Shown: positions 16,793-25,752, counted from the stretch's first letter. The stretch is DNA of 40,699 bases from JAKFWI01 sp035549875 (GCA_035549875.1 DASZPV010000125.1:1-40699); one strand, 5' to 3'. Made by a program: numbers and translations. Notes: generated by a model from the sequence alone, not told the origin.

Positions 16793-17734
16793 TCACATAG
16801 CCATCCCGTGCTGCACCAAGCCTTGAACGCTCAGGTGGAAATCATTCTGCATCACGATGCTCTTGCGCGTGTCCAGGTTGAGATTGACCGAGATGTTCTG
16901 TGCTGAGGCCCAGGCGGCGCCGCTGATCGGGTCGATCAGCCAATGGGTCATCAGCATGCGCTTAGGTTCCAGTCTTGAAATGCCGGAGCGAAGAACGATC
17001 TGGTCGCCGCTGCGGGGAAAGGCAAAATAGGCCAGCCGATATTCCAGGGCTGCGCCGCCGACGCGGCCCTCGATGTGCAAATCCCTCTCAATCGCGTCAC
17101 GAATCGGTCGCACGAGATGAGGAATGCCGGCATTGATCCGGCCGATCACCATCTCTGTCCGCATGCGGCCAAAAACGTCGCAGTCCGGTGGGGAAATAGC
17201 GCTCCGTCCCGTGTACGGCACGTTTAGCGCGTCCGCCGCGCTTTGCGAGGCGATCGAGCACAGGGCGTCGCCGTTCAAGCCCTTTGGCCCGGCGTTATCC
17301 GGAATGAGGGACTGGAGCGGGCCTGCCCGTCCGGCGGCGTACGCTGGCCAGGGCCGCGGGCTCCAATCGTGCGTCGAGACAAGTTTGGCCCACGTCAGAA
17401 AATTGGCGCAGGTCGCGCCGGTAGCACTATCGATCAGGGTCTGCAGAAATCTGGCGCCGTCCTCATTAAAATCTATCACGCCGGCGGTCATGTGCAGGGC
17501 CACGCCGGGGCGTACTTCGCGATGGAAGCGAATGTGGTGCTCCATGACCTGGAGGGTCAATTCCGCGCCAGGCGCGAATGCGTGCGGCAGTCCAAGCGCC
17601 GTGGCCAGGCCGACGAGGCCCTCCATGGCGCGCGCAACGTGAAAGCGCACGTTGAGATGGCCCATCTCATCGCATTCCCACGCGCTGGCTGTGCCGCGCC
17701 ACACGTCTATGGCGCCGGATTCCGAGCGGCTCAT
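16793..17734 (-). CDS. Acyl-CoA thioesterase-like double-hotdog protein
   Basis: A 313-residue protein with two hotdog-type repeats. The first carries WECDEMGHLNVRFHVARAMEG, the 4-hydroxybenzoyl-CoA thioesterase motif with the catalytic-type Asp. The second starts near residue 185 with SPPDCDVFGRMRTEMVIGRI. Single-domain members are about 130-150 residues, so this is a tandem form. It probably hydrolyses an acyl-CoA or aryl-CoA in the cytoplasm; no signal peptide is present. It sits alone upstream of the MBL operon (104 bp away) and diverges from the hydroxyacid dehydrogenase gene. No CoA ligase is adjacent, so the acyl group is unknown. Confidence 0.78.
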   Translation of the reverse strand: MSRSESGAIDVWRGTASAWECDEMGHLNVRFHVARAMEGLVGLATALGLPHAFAPGAELTLQVMEHHIRFHREVRPGVALHMTAGVIDFNEDGARFLQTLIDSATGATCANFLTWAKLVSTHDWSPRPWPAYAAGRAGPLQSLIPDNAGPKGLNGDALCSIASQSAADALNVPYTGRSAISPPDCDVFGRMRTEMVIGRINAGIPHLVRPIRDAIERDLHIEGRVGGAALEYRLAYFAFPRSGDQIVLRSGISRLEPKRMLMTHWLIDPISGAAWASAQNISVNLNLDTRKSIVMQNDFHLSVQGLVQHGMAM

Positions 17735-17873
17735 GCGGCGCGCCGTCGAGGCGGATCAATGTGCAAGAAGAGCCCGGTCATCTTCATCCTCGTTTTGCAT
17801 TCAGTCTCGACCGGCTAAACAACGGACCCTGCGATAGTGCAAGTGTATATGTCTGGTTTGGAGGCGGAGGCCA

Positions 17874-18806
17874 ATGCGGCAGGAAGTTTTGCAGGCGTGT
17901 CCGTTGGCGCCGATGCTGGAAGCCGGCTTGCGGCAAAGATTTGAGGTTCATCGCTGGCCGGACATCGACGACAAGGACGCCTGGCTGAGGGCCAAGGGGC
18001 GCGAAGTCACGGCCTTGGTGACCAGCGCGCGCTTTGGCGTCGCCAATGCAATGCTTGAGAAACTGCCGGCGCTTGAGATGATCGCGCTCAATGGCGTCGG
18101 CTTCGACAAAATCGATCTTGAATTTGCGCGGCGGCGCGGGCTGAGGGTTTCGTACACGCCCGATGTGTTGACTGACGACGTCGCCGATCTGGCCTTGGGG
18201 CTGATCATCAGCCTGCTCCGCGAAATTCCCGCGGCCGATCGGTACGTCAGGGAAGGCCTTTGGCTCGCTGGCGACATGCCATTGGCTAGAAAAGTGACCG
18301 GCAAGAGGTTTGGCATTTTTGGCTTTGGACGCATAGGCGCAGCGATCGCGGCGCGGGTATCGGTCCTGGGCCCGGTCGCTTACACAGCGACGGCCGACAA
18401 GGCCAACGGTTATGTCTTCATGCCCAGCCTGATCGAATTGGCGCGCGCCAGCGACGTTCTGGTTATTGCCTGCAACGTAACCGCCGCGACGGAGCGCGCT
18501 GTTGGCCGTGAAGTGCTCGACGCCCTCGGGGCGCGTGGATATCTGGTGAATATCGCACGCGGCGAAGTGGTCGATGAGCCGGAGATGATCGCCGCCCTGG
18601 AGGAGCGGCGGATAGCAGGCGCCGGCCTTGATGTGTTTCTGGGAGAACCCGATGTCGCGATCCGATTGCGGAGCTTGCCGAACGTCGTCCTGACGCCGCA
18701 TGTGGGCAGCGCCACCCACGAAACGCGAGCCGAGATGTGCCGTTTGGTTCTCGCTAACCTGGACGCGCATTTCGCCGGCGAAGATCTGCCGACCCCGCTG
18801 ATTTGA
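17874..18806 (+). CDS. NAD(P)-dependent D-2-hydroxyacid dehydrogenase (glyoxylate/hydroxypyruvate reductase type)
   Basis: A 310-residue 2-hydroxyacid dehydrogenase. It has the family pattern LNGVGFDKIDLEFARRRGL, the cofactor motif FGIFGFGRIGAAIA, the catalytic-Arg block VNIARGEVVDE and the catalytic His in LTPHVGSATHETR. It reduces 2-oxoacids such as glyoxylate or hydroxypyruvate, or works in reverse. The ATG at 17874 is preceded by two overlapping GGAGG sequences, the upstream one at optimal spacing. The gene stands alone between a divergent thioesterase and a converging ABC transporter gene 8 bp away. It is the third structurally unrelated 2-hydroxyacid oxidoreductase in this window. Confidence 0.9.
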   Translation: MRQEVLQACPLAPMLEAGLRQRFEVHRWPDIDDKDAWLRAKGREVTALVTSARFGVANAMLEKLPALEMIALNGVGFDKIDLEFARRRGLRVSYTPDVLTDDVADLALGLIISLLREIPAADRYVREGLWLAGDMPLARKVTGKRFGIFGFGRIGAAIAARVSVLGPVAYTATADKANGYVFMPSLIELARASDVLVIACNVTAATERAVGREVLDALGARGYLVNIARGEVVDEPEMIAALEERRIAGAGLDVFLGEPDVAIRLRSLPNVVLTPHVGSATHETRAEMCRLVLANLDAHFAGEDLPTPLI

Positions 18807-18814
18807 GATCGCGC

Positions 18815-19579
18815 TTATGGATGGCGCCAGCGCAACAACTTTGCTTCCAACGCTGTAAGCGCCAGGTTGCTGATAAGGCCGATAATGCCCAGCACGATAA
18901 CGCCCGCGAAAAGGTCGGCCGAGTGATAGGCGCGCGATGCTTCCAGTATGTGCGATCCAAGGCCCCCCTGATACGCCATGATCTCTCCAACTACGGAAAG
19001 AATAAGGGCGATGGTCAACGCCAACCTCATCGCGGCCAGAATATCCGGCATGGCGTTGGGCAGCATTATTTTAAAAATGACTTGCAGGCGAGAGAGCTGA
19101 AGCACGCGCGATACTTCGAGCAGTCGAGGGTCAACCGACGCGAAGCCGTGGATGGTGGCGAGCAACATCGGCCATATCGTGCCGAAGGCGATTACCCCGA
19201 GCACCATCGATTTGGTTAGGCCAAAAAAAGCGATGCCGACCGGAATGATCGCCGACGCCGGCAACGGGCGGACGAACTCAAGCATAGGACCTAGATAGTC
19301 CCTGGCGTTGCGTGACGAGCCAATGAGCGCGCCAAGGCTGACGCCGATCAAGGACGCCAGGATCCAGCCCAAGGACATGCGCTGCACCGTGGCGAACGTC
19401 TGCTGCGTGAGGCTGCCGGACTTGAAGCCCTCAATCAGCGCCGCCCAGGCTTTGTCAGGGCCGGGGAGAAATATGGGCGATACGAATTGCTTCCACGCCA
19501 CGAATTGCCAGATCGCAACGATGAGCACGCCGACGCCGACGCTGGCGGCGCTCCAGGCGGTGCGCTCGATCCTGGTCAT
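18815..19579 (-). CDS. ABC transporter permease (SsuC/TauC family), second permease
   Basis: A 254-residue inner-membrane permease with six predicted membrane helices. Its EAA-type cytoplasmic loop, EVSRVLQLSRLQVIFKIMLPNAMPDI, contacts the ATPase. Family members import sulfonates, nitrate, riboflavin or thiamine precursors and various aromatic or organic acids. It is the last gene of the importer operon, and its start overlaps the stop of the other permease by 4 bp. Two distinct permeases suggest a heterodimeric channel rather than the homodimer of the standard SsuBC system. Confidence 0.92.
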   Translation of the reverse strand: MTRIERTAWSAASVGVGVLIVAIWQFVAWKQFVSPIFLPGPDKAWAALIEGFKSGSLTQQTFATVQRMSLGWILASLIGVSLGALIGSSRNARDYLGPMLEFVRPLPASAIIPVGIAFFGLTKSMVLGVIAFGTIWPMLLATIHGFASVDPRLLEVSRVLQLSRLQVIFKIMLPNAMPDILAAMRLALTIALILSVVGEIMAYQGGLGSHILEASRAYHSADLFAGVIVLGIIGLISNLALTALEAKLLRWRHP

Positions 19580-20325
19580 GCGTTGAGCCTCGGCACGGCG
19601 GCGAATGCGAACAGGTGTTTTTGCGCGAGCAACAACACAGCATTCAGGCTCCAGCCCAACAGGCCAATATAGATCAGGATGGCGAACATCAGCGCCGGCT
19701 GCAGCGAGTTCTGCGCCGTCATTAGCTCATATCCCAAGCCTTGGGGGTTCATCACGATCTCGACGGTTACCGCCACAACGAGAGAAACGGCGGCGGCTTG
19801 GCGAAACGCCACAAACAAGCGCGGCAGCGCCGCCGGCAGTGCGATCTTCGTCACCCGGCTGAAGAAGTTCAGCCCCAGTACGCGGCTGACCTCGATCAGG
19901 CGCGGCTCAATGCCGACGATCGCCGATTGACCGATGATCAAGACAGGCCAGAAGCATGCGAACGCGATGATCGCGATCTCCATGCGATAGCCAAAGCCAT
20001 AGATCATCAGCACGATCGGCAGCGAGGCGATCGAGGGAATGGGGCGCAGGGCTTCGATCGGAAAACGCAACAGGCGCGACAACGGCGGTATCAAGCCAAG
20101 CAGGACGGCAAGCGTCAGGCCGAGGCCCCCGCCGATGAGCAGGCCCGAAACCGCCGCCAGCAATGTTTGGGCTGACCGCGCGAACAACACGCCAGTCGAT
20201 AAAAAGCTCCATGCGGCGGCGAGTATTTGCGATGGCGAGGCGAGAGAATCGCTCGTAATCCCAAACAGGCGCGCGCTGATTTCCGCGAACAACAAAACGC
20301 CCACGGGAACGACCCAGCCCTTCAC
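19576..20325 (-). CDS. ABC transporter permease (SsuC/TauC family), first permease
   Basis: A 249-residue membrane protein with the same fold as its neighbour, with the EAA loop IEVSRVLGLNFFSRVTKIALPAALPRL. Start and stop both sit in 4-bp overlaps with adjacent genes (20322-20325 and 19576-19579), indicating translational coupling and fixed stoichiometry with the ATPase and the second permease. The two permeases are clearly diverged from each other, so each probably has its own place in a heterodimer. Confidence 0.92.
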   Translation of the reverse strand: MKGWVVPVGVLLFAEISARLFGITSDSLASPSQILAAAWSFLSTGVLFARSAQTLLAAVSGLLIGGGLGLTLAVLLGLIPPLSRLLRFPIEALRPIPSIASLPIVLMIYGFGYRMEIAIIAFACFWPVLIIGQSAIVGIEPRLIEVSRVLGLNFFSRVTKIALPAALPRLFVAFRQAAAVSLVVAVTVEIVMNPQGLGYELMTAQNSLQPALMFAILIYIGLLGWSLNAVLLLAQKHLFAFAAVPRLNA

Positions 20326-21128
20326 TCCTCGTGCCCCTCGATAAAGTCGAAGAGCTGGCGGCGTAGGCGTAGAAATTCAGGGTGTTCGCGGGTGCCTAAC
20401 TGATCGCGCGGCCGCGGCAGGTTGACGTCGAATATTTCCGCGATCCTGCCGGGATTGGGACGCAGCACGACGACGCGATCGCCGAGATACAGCGCTTCTT
20501 CAAGGTCGTGAGTGACAAAAAATACGCTAGTGCCTTCGGCGGCGGCGAGGCGAAGCACTTCATCCTGCAGGGTCTGGCGCGTGATGGCGTCGAGCGCGCC
20601 GAAGGGCTCGTCCATCAGCAACACCGAGGGGCCCTGCGCCAGACAGCGCGCGATCTGAAGCCGCTGCTGCATCCCTCCCGATAGCTGTATGGGATATTTA
20701 TCGGCATGCTCGCCTAGGCCAACTTTATCCAAAAGCGCCTTGATGCGCGGCGCGCGTTCGGCCTTCGGCGTTCGCCGGGCTTCAAACGCAAGCGAGACGT
20801 TTCCCGCGGCCGTGCGCCAGGGCAGTAGCGCCTTGGTGTAGTCCTGAAAGATCAGCGCGACGTCGTTGGCTGGCGCGGCGACGACGGCGCCGTTGTAGGT
20901 CACTACGCCCTTATCGGGCCGAAGCAGCCCGGCGATCAGACGCAAGAGCGTGGTCTTGCCGCATCCTGACGGACCGACGACGCAGACGAATTCGCCGCGC
21001 CGCACATCGAGCGTCATCCGATCGATGATCGGGCGCCCGCCCAAAACCAATGAAACATCGCGCAATTGGACAATGGCGTTTGCCGAGGCGCCGCCGCCCG
21101 CGCTTGGCTCTAGAGCTTCCCCAGGCAT
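20322..21128 (-). CDS. ABC transporter ATP-binding protein (SsuB/TauB family)
   Basis: A 268-residue ATPase with Walker A GPSGCGKTTLL, Q-loop FQDYTKALLPWR, signature LSGGMQQRLQIARCLAQG, Walker B VLLMDEPFGALD and the switch His in FFVTHDLEEALYLGD, as in SsuB/TauB. I chose the ATG at 21128 (MPGEALEPS). The longer reading to 21194 would overlap the end of the binding-protein gene by 56 bp and adds a basic tail. It energises the two permeases and receives substrate from the lipoprotein encoded directly upstream. Confidence 0.93.
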   Translation of the reverse strand: MPGEALEPSAGGGASANAIVQLRDVSLVLGGRPIIDRMTLDVRRGEFVCVVGPSGCGKTTLLRLIAGLLRPDKGVVTYNGAVVAAPANDVALIFQDYTKALLPWRTAAGNVSLAFEARRTPKAERAPRIKALLDKVGLGEHADKYPIQLSGGMQQRLQIARCLAQGPSVLLMDEPFGALDAITRQTLQDEVLRLAAAEGTSVFFVTHDLEEALYLGDRVVVLRPNPGRIAEIFDVNLPRPRDQLGTREHPEFLRLRRQLFDFIEGHEE

Positions 21129-21138
21129 CGCGATCCAG

Positions 21139-22092
21139 TTATTTGAAAATAAGCCGCGCCGCATCGGGGCGCGCTTTGATCGCATGTTGATCAATCAGGG
21201 TGTCCGCCCAGTAATTCACATCTTCCGGCGTCACATCCAGACTCAATGTGGGGAGCACGGATGTGGCGGTGATTTCCGGCGCCAGATGCGTTGCGCGGCC
21301 CAAGATTGCACGGCTTTCGTCCGGATTGGCGGCGAGAAAAGTAGTGGCTTCAGCAAGTGCGGCGCGAAACGCTGCGATCTCTTTTCTATGCGCCTCGGCC
21401 CAAGACCGGTTCGCTCCATAATACATCTGATACAGGCCATCGCGCATTTCGGTGAAAAAAGGCGATACAAGATAGCCGGTCTTGGCGCTGATCACGCGGC
21501 TAAAGAACGGCTCGCCGACGAGCACGGCATCGACATTGCCCGCTCTCAGCACGTCGCTCGCTTGCGCGAGCGGCACTTCGACGAAATTCACTTTCGAGTC
21601 ATCGACGCCTTTGTCCTTCAGCCAACGGCGAAACATGACGTGCATGTATGCGCCGAGCCCGGGTACGCCGACGCGCTTACCTACAAAGTCAGGGGCGGTC
21701 TTGATGTCTAGACCCGTGCGCGCGAGCACGCCGGCGCCTTTCTTACGGATATCGTTCACGGCTGCGCCTGCGATGACGACGATATCGAGGCCGCCTTCGA
21801 TCGCCGCCAATAAAACGGGCGGCGTGACGCCGCCAATCTCAAGGCTGCCGCCGACGAGCGCCGAGGGGATCGTTGAATTCAGCGCCACGAGCGTCAGATC
21901 GACCTGAAGGCCGTGGCGCTCGAACGCGCCTGCATCCTTGGCGATAAAGGCGCCGAGAAAACTTACCGTGTTGGTGTAGCCGAGCCTGATTTTACCGGTA
22001 TTGGCCGGTTGCGTGGGAGCGCCGCAACTGGCGAGAGCGGCGGCAGCCGTCGCCGACAGCCCCGCTGTGAAAGTCCGCCGATCGACCGACAT
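21139..22092 (-). CDS. ABC transporter substrate-binding lipoprotein (SsuA/NMT1-like)
   Basis: A 317-residue periplasmic binding protein. The N-terminus VDRRTFTAGL looks Tat-like and is followed by a lipobox LASC with the lipidated Cys near residue 23. The mature part has the NMT1/SsuA pattern (IRLGYTNTVSFLGAFIAKDAGAFERHGL, DFVGKRVGVPGLGAYMHVMF, GNVDAVLVGEPF). Ligands of this group range from sulfonates to pyrimidines and aromatic acids, so the substrate cannot be read. It is the first gene of the importer operon, about 50 bp downstream of an exact copy of the putative GntR operator. That site predicts that it imports a compound degraded by the genes at 31-38 kb. Confidence 0.92.
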   Translation of the reverse strand: MSVDRRTFTAGLSATAAAALASCGAPTQPANTGKIRLGYTNTVSFLGAFIAKDAGAFERHGLQVDLTLVALNSTIPSALVGGSLEIGGVTPPVLLAAIEGGLDIVVIAGAAVNDIRKKGAGVLARTGLDIKTAPDFVGKRVGVPGLGAYMHVMFRRWLKDKGVDDSKVNFVEVPLAQASDVLRAGNVDAVLVGEPFFSRVISAKTGYLVSPFFTEMRDGLYQMYYGANRSWAEAHRKEIAAFRAALAEATTFLAANPDESRAILGRATHLAPEITATSVLPTLSLDVTPEDVNYWADTLIDQHAIKARPDAARLIFK

Positions 22093-22141
22093 TTCTGCTC
22101 CCCATCAACGTTGCGCCGGAACCTGCTGCGCCCCGGGAATT

Positions 22142-22159
22142 TTGTCAACAATATTGGCG
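22142..22159 (-). promoter_or_regulatory. Putative GntR-family operator, copy 1 (importer/cupin divergent promoter)
   Basis: TTGTCAACAATATTGGCG lies between the binding-protein start (22092) and the cupin start (22245). It is identical over 18 bases to the reverse complement of 34162-34179 and 17/18 to 33301-33318. The TTGTCAACAA half fits the TTGT-N2-ACAA pattern seen for FCD-type GntR operators. Read towards the importer it contains TTGACA, a perfect -35 hexamer, so repressor binding would block RNA polymerase. Confidence 0.72.
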
Positions 22160-22244
22160 TAACGCGATTGCAAGCCTGCGCCCACCATATCAGAATATTG
22201 GCATTCGAAGCTGAGCACCGTGGCGGTGCACGCAGGAGAGTAAG

Positions 22245-22805
22245 TTGGACAGTAAGGTAGTGGGCGGCAACGTGCGCCGTGTCGTCACCGGGCATGATTC
22301 AGATGGCAAAGCCATTATTCAATCCGATGGCATTACCCCGGTCGTGTTCGGTATTCCGCAACGGCCGGGATATTCGGCCAATGAAATTTGGGTGACATCG
22401 TCGATGCCGGCCGAGATCAACGCGCCCGGCGAACCCACCGAACGCCCCCGAAGCATCGAACCGCCGCCGAACGGGACAATTTGCCGGGTCGTAGTTCTGC
22501 CGCCGGAAGCTTCGTTCATCGGCTCGTTGGACCGCGAGACTGCAAAGGCTGCATTCGCGGCGTTCGGTTCCGCTCATGCGGCAACCGTGGATGAAAACGA
22601 AACGCAGCCCCATCCGTTGATGCATCGAACCAAGACGGTGGACTACGGGATTGTTCTCGAAGGCGAGATCTATCTTGTGCTCGATAAAGAAGAGACGTTG
22701 CTGAAAGCCGGGGACGTGGTGGTTCAGCGGGGGACAAACCACGCCTGGTCCAACCGTTCTGATCGTCCGTGCAAGATGGCGTTCATTCTGGTCGACGGAA
22801 AATGA
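22245..22805 (+). CDS. Cupin-domain protein
   Basis: A 186-residue protein with a C-terminal single cupin: HRTKTVDYGIVLEGEIYLVLD forms motif 1 and GDVVVQRGTNHAWSN motif 2, including His residues suited to metal binding. The N-terminal 100 residues are an extra region with VVFGIPQRPGYSANEIW. Similar cupins occur beside aromatic and organic-acid catabolic genes, but I know of no assigned reaction. The TTG start at 22245 is supported by AGGAG at 22234-22238 with six-base spacing. It diverges from the ABC importer across the putative GntR operator and ends in a strong intrinsic terminator, so it is a single-gene unit. Confidence 0.87.
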   Translation: MDSKVVGGNVRRVVTGHDSDGKAIIQSDGITPVVFGIPQRPGYSANEIWVTSSMPAEINAPGEPTERPRSIEPPPNGTICRVVVLPPEASFIGSLDRETAKAAFAAFGSAHAATVDENETQPHPLMHRTKTVDYGIVLEGEIYLVLDKEETLLKAGDVVVQRGTNHAWSNRSDRPCKMAFILVDGK

Positions 22806-22811
22806 TTATAG

Positions 22812-22850
22812 CGCCGCCGCAGGCCAAGTCTTGGCCCGCGACGGCGTTTT
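22812..22850 (+). terminator. Intrinsic terminator of the cupin gene
   Basis: CGCCG-x-CGC-x-GGCCAA at 22812-22827 pairs with TTGGCC-x-GCG-x-CGGCG at 22831-22846 across a 3-base loop, with only two mismatches, and is followed by TTTT. It begins seven bases after the cupin stop codon, in the gap between the converging cupin and MFS genes. Confidence 0.78.
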
Positions 22851-22890
22851 CACTACGATCGGCGCGTATGGTTTTCGGCCGCAGCGTTGT

Positions 22891-24189
22891 TTAGCTGGCG
22901 ACCCCGCCGCCGAGTTCCTTCTCCAATTTGTCGAGATCGGAATCCGTTTTGGCAAAGCGCGGCGCCGTCTCCCTGTAGAAAAGGCTGACAACCACGCCGA
23001 CCACCAAACCGCCCAAGGCGAGGTAGAGCGTATTTTGGATGCCGTGTTGTCCAGCGATTTGACCGCCAATGAATGGCGCCACGCCGCCGCCGAATATCTC
23101 GCCGACGCCGATGATGATGCCGCTGGTCGAGGCGATCATGCCAATGGGCGCCGCTTCTGCGGCGATCGGGCCGGTGATCAGGCTGAGCAATCCGAAGGCG
23201 AAGGCGGCGCTGACGAACAACAGTCCAAACAGCACCATCAAGTTGGACGCATCCGCGCGCATGAACAAATACAGGAACACCGCGCCGATCACGAATCCGG
23301 CGATCGCCATGGTGCGGCGGCCGAGCCGATCGGACAGGCCGCTTAGCCCCCATTGGCCGACAAAGCCGCCAAACCCGATCGCTGAGGCGACAAATCCCAT
23401 GTCGGTGTCGCTCAAGTGCAAATAACCCGTCAGATAAGAAGGCGTAAAAGCGCCGATCACGAAGATGCCGCACATCGCGCATAGCAGCGTAATCATGCTC
23501 AGCGGCACGTTGCGGTTCTTGAATAGATCGCCCAGCCGCATCTTCGGCGCGCCGGATTTGGCGATTGCCGCCTTGTTGGTGATGGTGACCGGCTCGCGGA
23601 TGGTCATTGCCACCAGCACCGCCAGGATCAGGCCGGGGATGCCGACAATGGCGAACACCCAACGCCAGTCGGTGTATTGCAGCAATTGGGTGGCGATGAT
23701 CGGTCCGAAGCCAAGCCCGAACAGCGCGAACGCGCTCTGCTGCAGGCCAAGGTTAAAGCCGCGCCGCACCGGCTTGGACGCCTCCGCGACGGTGGCGAAG
23801 CTCGTTGGGCAATAGGCGCCCTCAAAGAAGCCCATCAGCGCTCTCATCAAGAGCATGGCCATCAGGCCGCCGGTCAGGCCGGAGAAGCCCGAGAACAGCG
23901 AGAACATAATCAGTGCGGGCACCAGCACTTTCTTGCGTCCGAAACGGTCCGAGAGATTGCCCATGAACAACGCGGACACGCCCCATGCCACGCCGAGCGC
24001 GGCGATCATGTTGCCGATGTCAGCGCCCGGGTTCGTCAGATGCAGGTCCGGCACCATTGTCGAGGATTTGGCCGCTGCAAGATCGGCAATCACCCAGCGG
24101 TCGAGGCCCACCAGGCCAAACCCCAAAGTCAGCAGCGCCACTGCTTTCCACTCGTAAGCAGTGTCCCAGCGCTTGCCTGTTTCTTCCAT
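22891..24189 (-). CDS. Major facilitator superfamily transporter (anion/aromatic-acid type)
   Basis: A 432-residue inner-membrane transporter with twelve predicted helices. The loop between helices 2 and 3 carries GNLSDRFGRKKVLVPA and the second half repeats it as SGLSDRLGRRTMAI, the MFS signature pair. Helix 1 has an early Asp in GLVGLDRWVIADL, as in anion:cation and aromatic-acid symporters. It lies 49 bp downstream of the hydroxymuconic semialdehyde dehydrogenase gene and is probably the last gene of the hapCDE operon. Uptake of a hydroquinone precursor such as an aromatic acid is a reasonable inference, since hydroquinone itself diffuses. Confidence 0.92.
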   Translation of the reverse strand: MEETGKRWDTAYEWKAVALLTLGFGLVGLDRWVIADLAAAKSSTMVPDLHLTNPGADIGNMIAALGVAWGVSALFMGNLSDRFGRKKVLVPALIMFSLFSGFSGLTGGLMAMLLMRALMGFFEGAYCPTSFATVAEASKPVRRGFNLGLQQSAFALFGLGFGPIIATQLLQYTDWRWVFAIVGIPGLILAVLVAMTIREPVTITNKAAIAKSGAPKMRLGDLFKNRNVPLSMITLLCAMCGIFVIGAFTPSYLTGYLHLSDTDMGFVASAIGFGGFVGQWGLSGLSDRLGRRTMAIAGFVIGAVFLYLFMRADASNLMVLFGLLFVSAAFAFGLLSLITGPIAAEAAPIGMIASTSGIIIGVGEIFGGGVAPFIGGQIAGQHGIQNTLYLALGGLVVGVVVSLFYRETAPRFAKTDSDLDKLEKELGGGVAS

Positions 24190-24238
24190 GATCGTTTCCC
24201 CCTTTTATGCGCACGCGCTTCAACGCGCGGCGTTTGGA

Positions 24239-25735
24239 TTAGCGTTTATAGAATGGCGGAATCTCCGCGTCGACATTCACCCAGACTGACTTTGGCTGGG
24301 TGTATTCACGCATCGCTTCGAACCCCATTTCGCGGCCATAACCGGACTCGCCAACGCCGCCGAACGGCGATCCAGGGTGGACGCGCTTGTAGCAATTGAT
24401 CCAGACCATCCCCGCGTGCAGCGCCTTCGCGAACCGATGCGCGCGTGTGATATCTTGAGTCCAGAGGCCGGCGCCCAACCCGTAGGCCGTGCTGTTGGCG
24501 ATCTCCAGCGCCTCCGCGTCGTCCTTGAATGTGGTGACCGATACAAACGGGCCGAACACCTCTTCTTGCGAGACGCGGTCTCCGCGTTTGGCCGTGACGA
24601 TGGTGGGCTCGACAAAATAGCCGCGAGAGAGTCGCTCATCGGTCGGCGCGCGTCCGCCGCTGAGAATCTCGCTGCCCTGCTGCTTGGCCACACCGATATA
24701 GCTCAGCACGCGTTCGTGGTGGATCTTCGACGTTAGCGGCCCCATCTCGGTTTCCGTATCGAGCGGATCGCCGATCCTGATGGATTTCGCGAGGCCGATG
24801 AACCGTTCGAGGAATTGATCCTTGACGCTCTCATGCACGATCAGGCGCGAGCCGGCGATGCAGGCTTGCCCCTGGTTGTGGAAGATGGCGAACGCCGATC
24901 CCCCAACCGCCGCCGGAATGTTGGCGTCGGCGAAGACGATGTTGGGGCCCTTGCCGCCAAGTTCGAGTTGCACCTTCTTGAGATTGCCGGCGGAGGCCTC
25001 AACGATCTTGCGGCCAACGGCTGTTGAGCCGGTGAAGGAAACTTTGCCGATGCCGCGATGCTCGGCGATGTGCTGGCCCACCGTGGCGCCGTAGCCGGTG
25101 ACGATGTTGACGACGCCCGGCGGAAACCCGACCTCGATCATCAATTCGCCGATGCGCAATGTTGAAAGCGGGGTAATTTCCGATGGTTTGAGCACGACGG
25201 TGTTGCCGGCGGCCAGGGCCGGGCCCAGCTTCCAACTGACGAACATCATCGGAAAGTTCCACGGCACGATCTGGCCGACCACGCCGATGGGTTCACGTGC
25301 GACGTAATTCAAAAAACCGCTATCGACAGGCACAATGGCGCCTTCGAGCTTGTCGGCCATGCCGCCGAAATAGCGGAAACACAGCACTGTGCGCGGCAGG
25401 TCGAGCGCCATGCAATCGCGTACAGGATGGCCTGTGTTCTGCGCTTCAAGCCGTGTCAGCCGGTCTGCGTCCGCTTCGATGCGATCGGCGAGCTTGATCA
25501 GGAGCCGCCCGCGCTCGTGTGCTGCGAGACGCGCCCAGCCCGGCGCGGCTGCGGTCGCGGCGGCGACGGCGCGGTCAACATCTTCCTGGCGCCCCTCCGC
25601 GACGGCCACGATGCGTGATCCGTCATAGGGATTGATAATGTCGATCGTGGCGCCGGCGGCGCCGTCGACCCATCGCCCGCCAATGAGTAGCTTGGTTTGG
25701 ATGTCTGTGGCCGGGACTGGTTCAAGTCTCGCCAT
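24239..25735 (-). CDS. hapE: 4-Hydroxymuconic semialdehyde dehydrogenase (HapE/PnpE-like)
   Basis: A 498-residue NAD-dependent aldehyde dehydrogenase with N160 in VPWNFP, E258 in QLELGGKGP and nucleophile C292 in NQGQACIAGSR. Sequence alone shows an ALDH1/2-type enzyme. The specific assignment comes from position: it follows the hydroquinone dioxygenase large-subunit gene after 17 bp. In the Hap and Pnp gene clusters this place is taken by the dehydrogenase that converts 4-hydroxymuconic semialdehyde to maleylacetate. The product feeds the maleylacetate reductase encoded at 29.3-30.3 kb. A general aldehyde dehydrogenase cannot be excluded by sequence. Confidence 0.85.
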   Translation of the reverse strand: MARLEPVPATDIQTKLLIGGRWVDGAAGATIDIINPYDGSRIVAVAEGRQEDVDRAVAAATAAAPGWARLAAHERGRLLIKLADRIEADADRLTRLEAQNTGHPVRDCMALDLPRTVLCFRYFGGMADKLEGAIVPVDSGFLNYVAREPIGVVGQIVPWNFPMMFVSWKLGPALAAGNTVVLKPSEITPLSTLRIGELMIEVGFPPGVVNIVTGYGATVGQHIAEHRGIGKVSFTGSTAVGRKIVEASAGNLKKVQLELGGKGPNIVFADANIPAAVGGSAFAIFHNQGQACIAGSRLIVHESVKDQFLERFIGLAKSIRIGDPLDTETEMGPLTSKIHHERVLSYIGVAKQQGSEILSGGRAPTDERLSRGYFVEPTIVTAKRGDRVSQEEVFGPFVSVTTFKDDAEALEIANSTAYGLGAGLWTQDITRAHRFAKALHAGMVWINCYKRVHPGSPFGGVGESGYGREMGFEAMREYTQPKSVWVNVDAEIPPFYKR

Positions 25736-25752
25736 GACGCGTCACAAACCGT

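Noticed and set aside
22190..22199. Additional AATATTGGC half site near the cupin start
   Set aside because: Only half of the operator matches and it lacks TTGTCAACAA; too short to count as a second copy.
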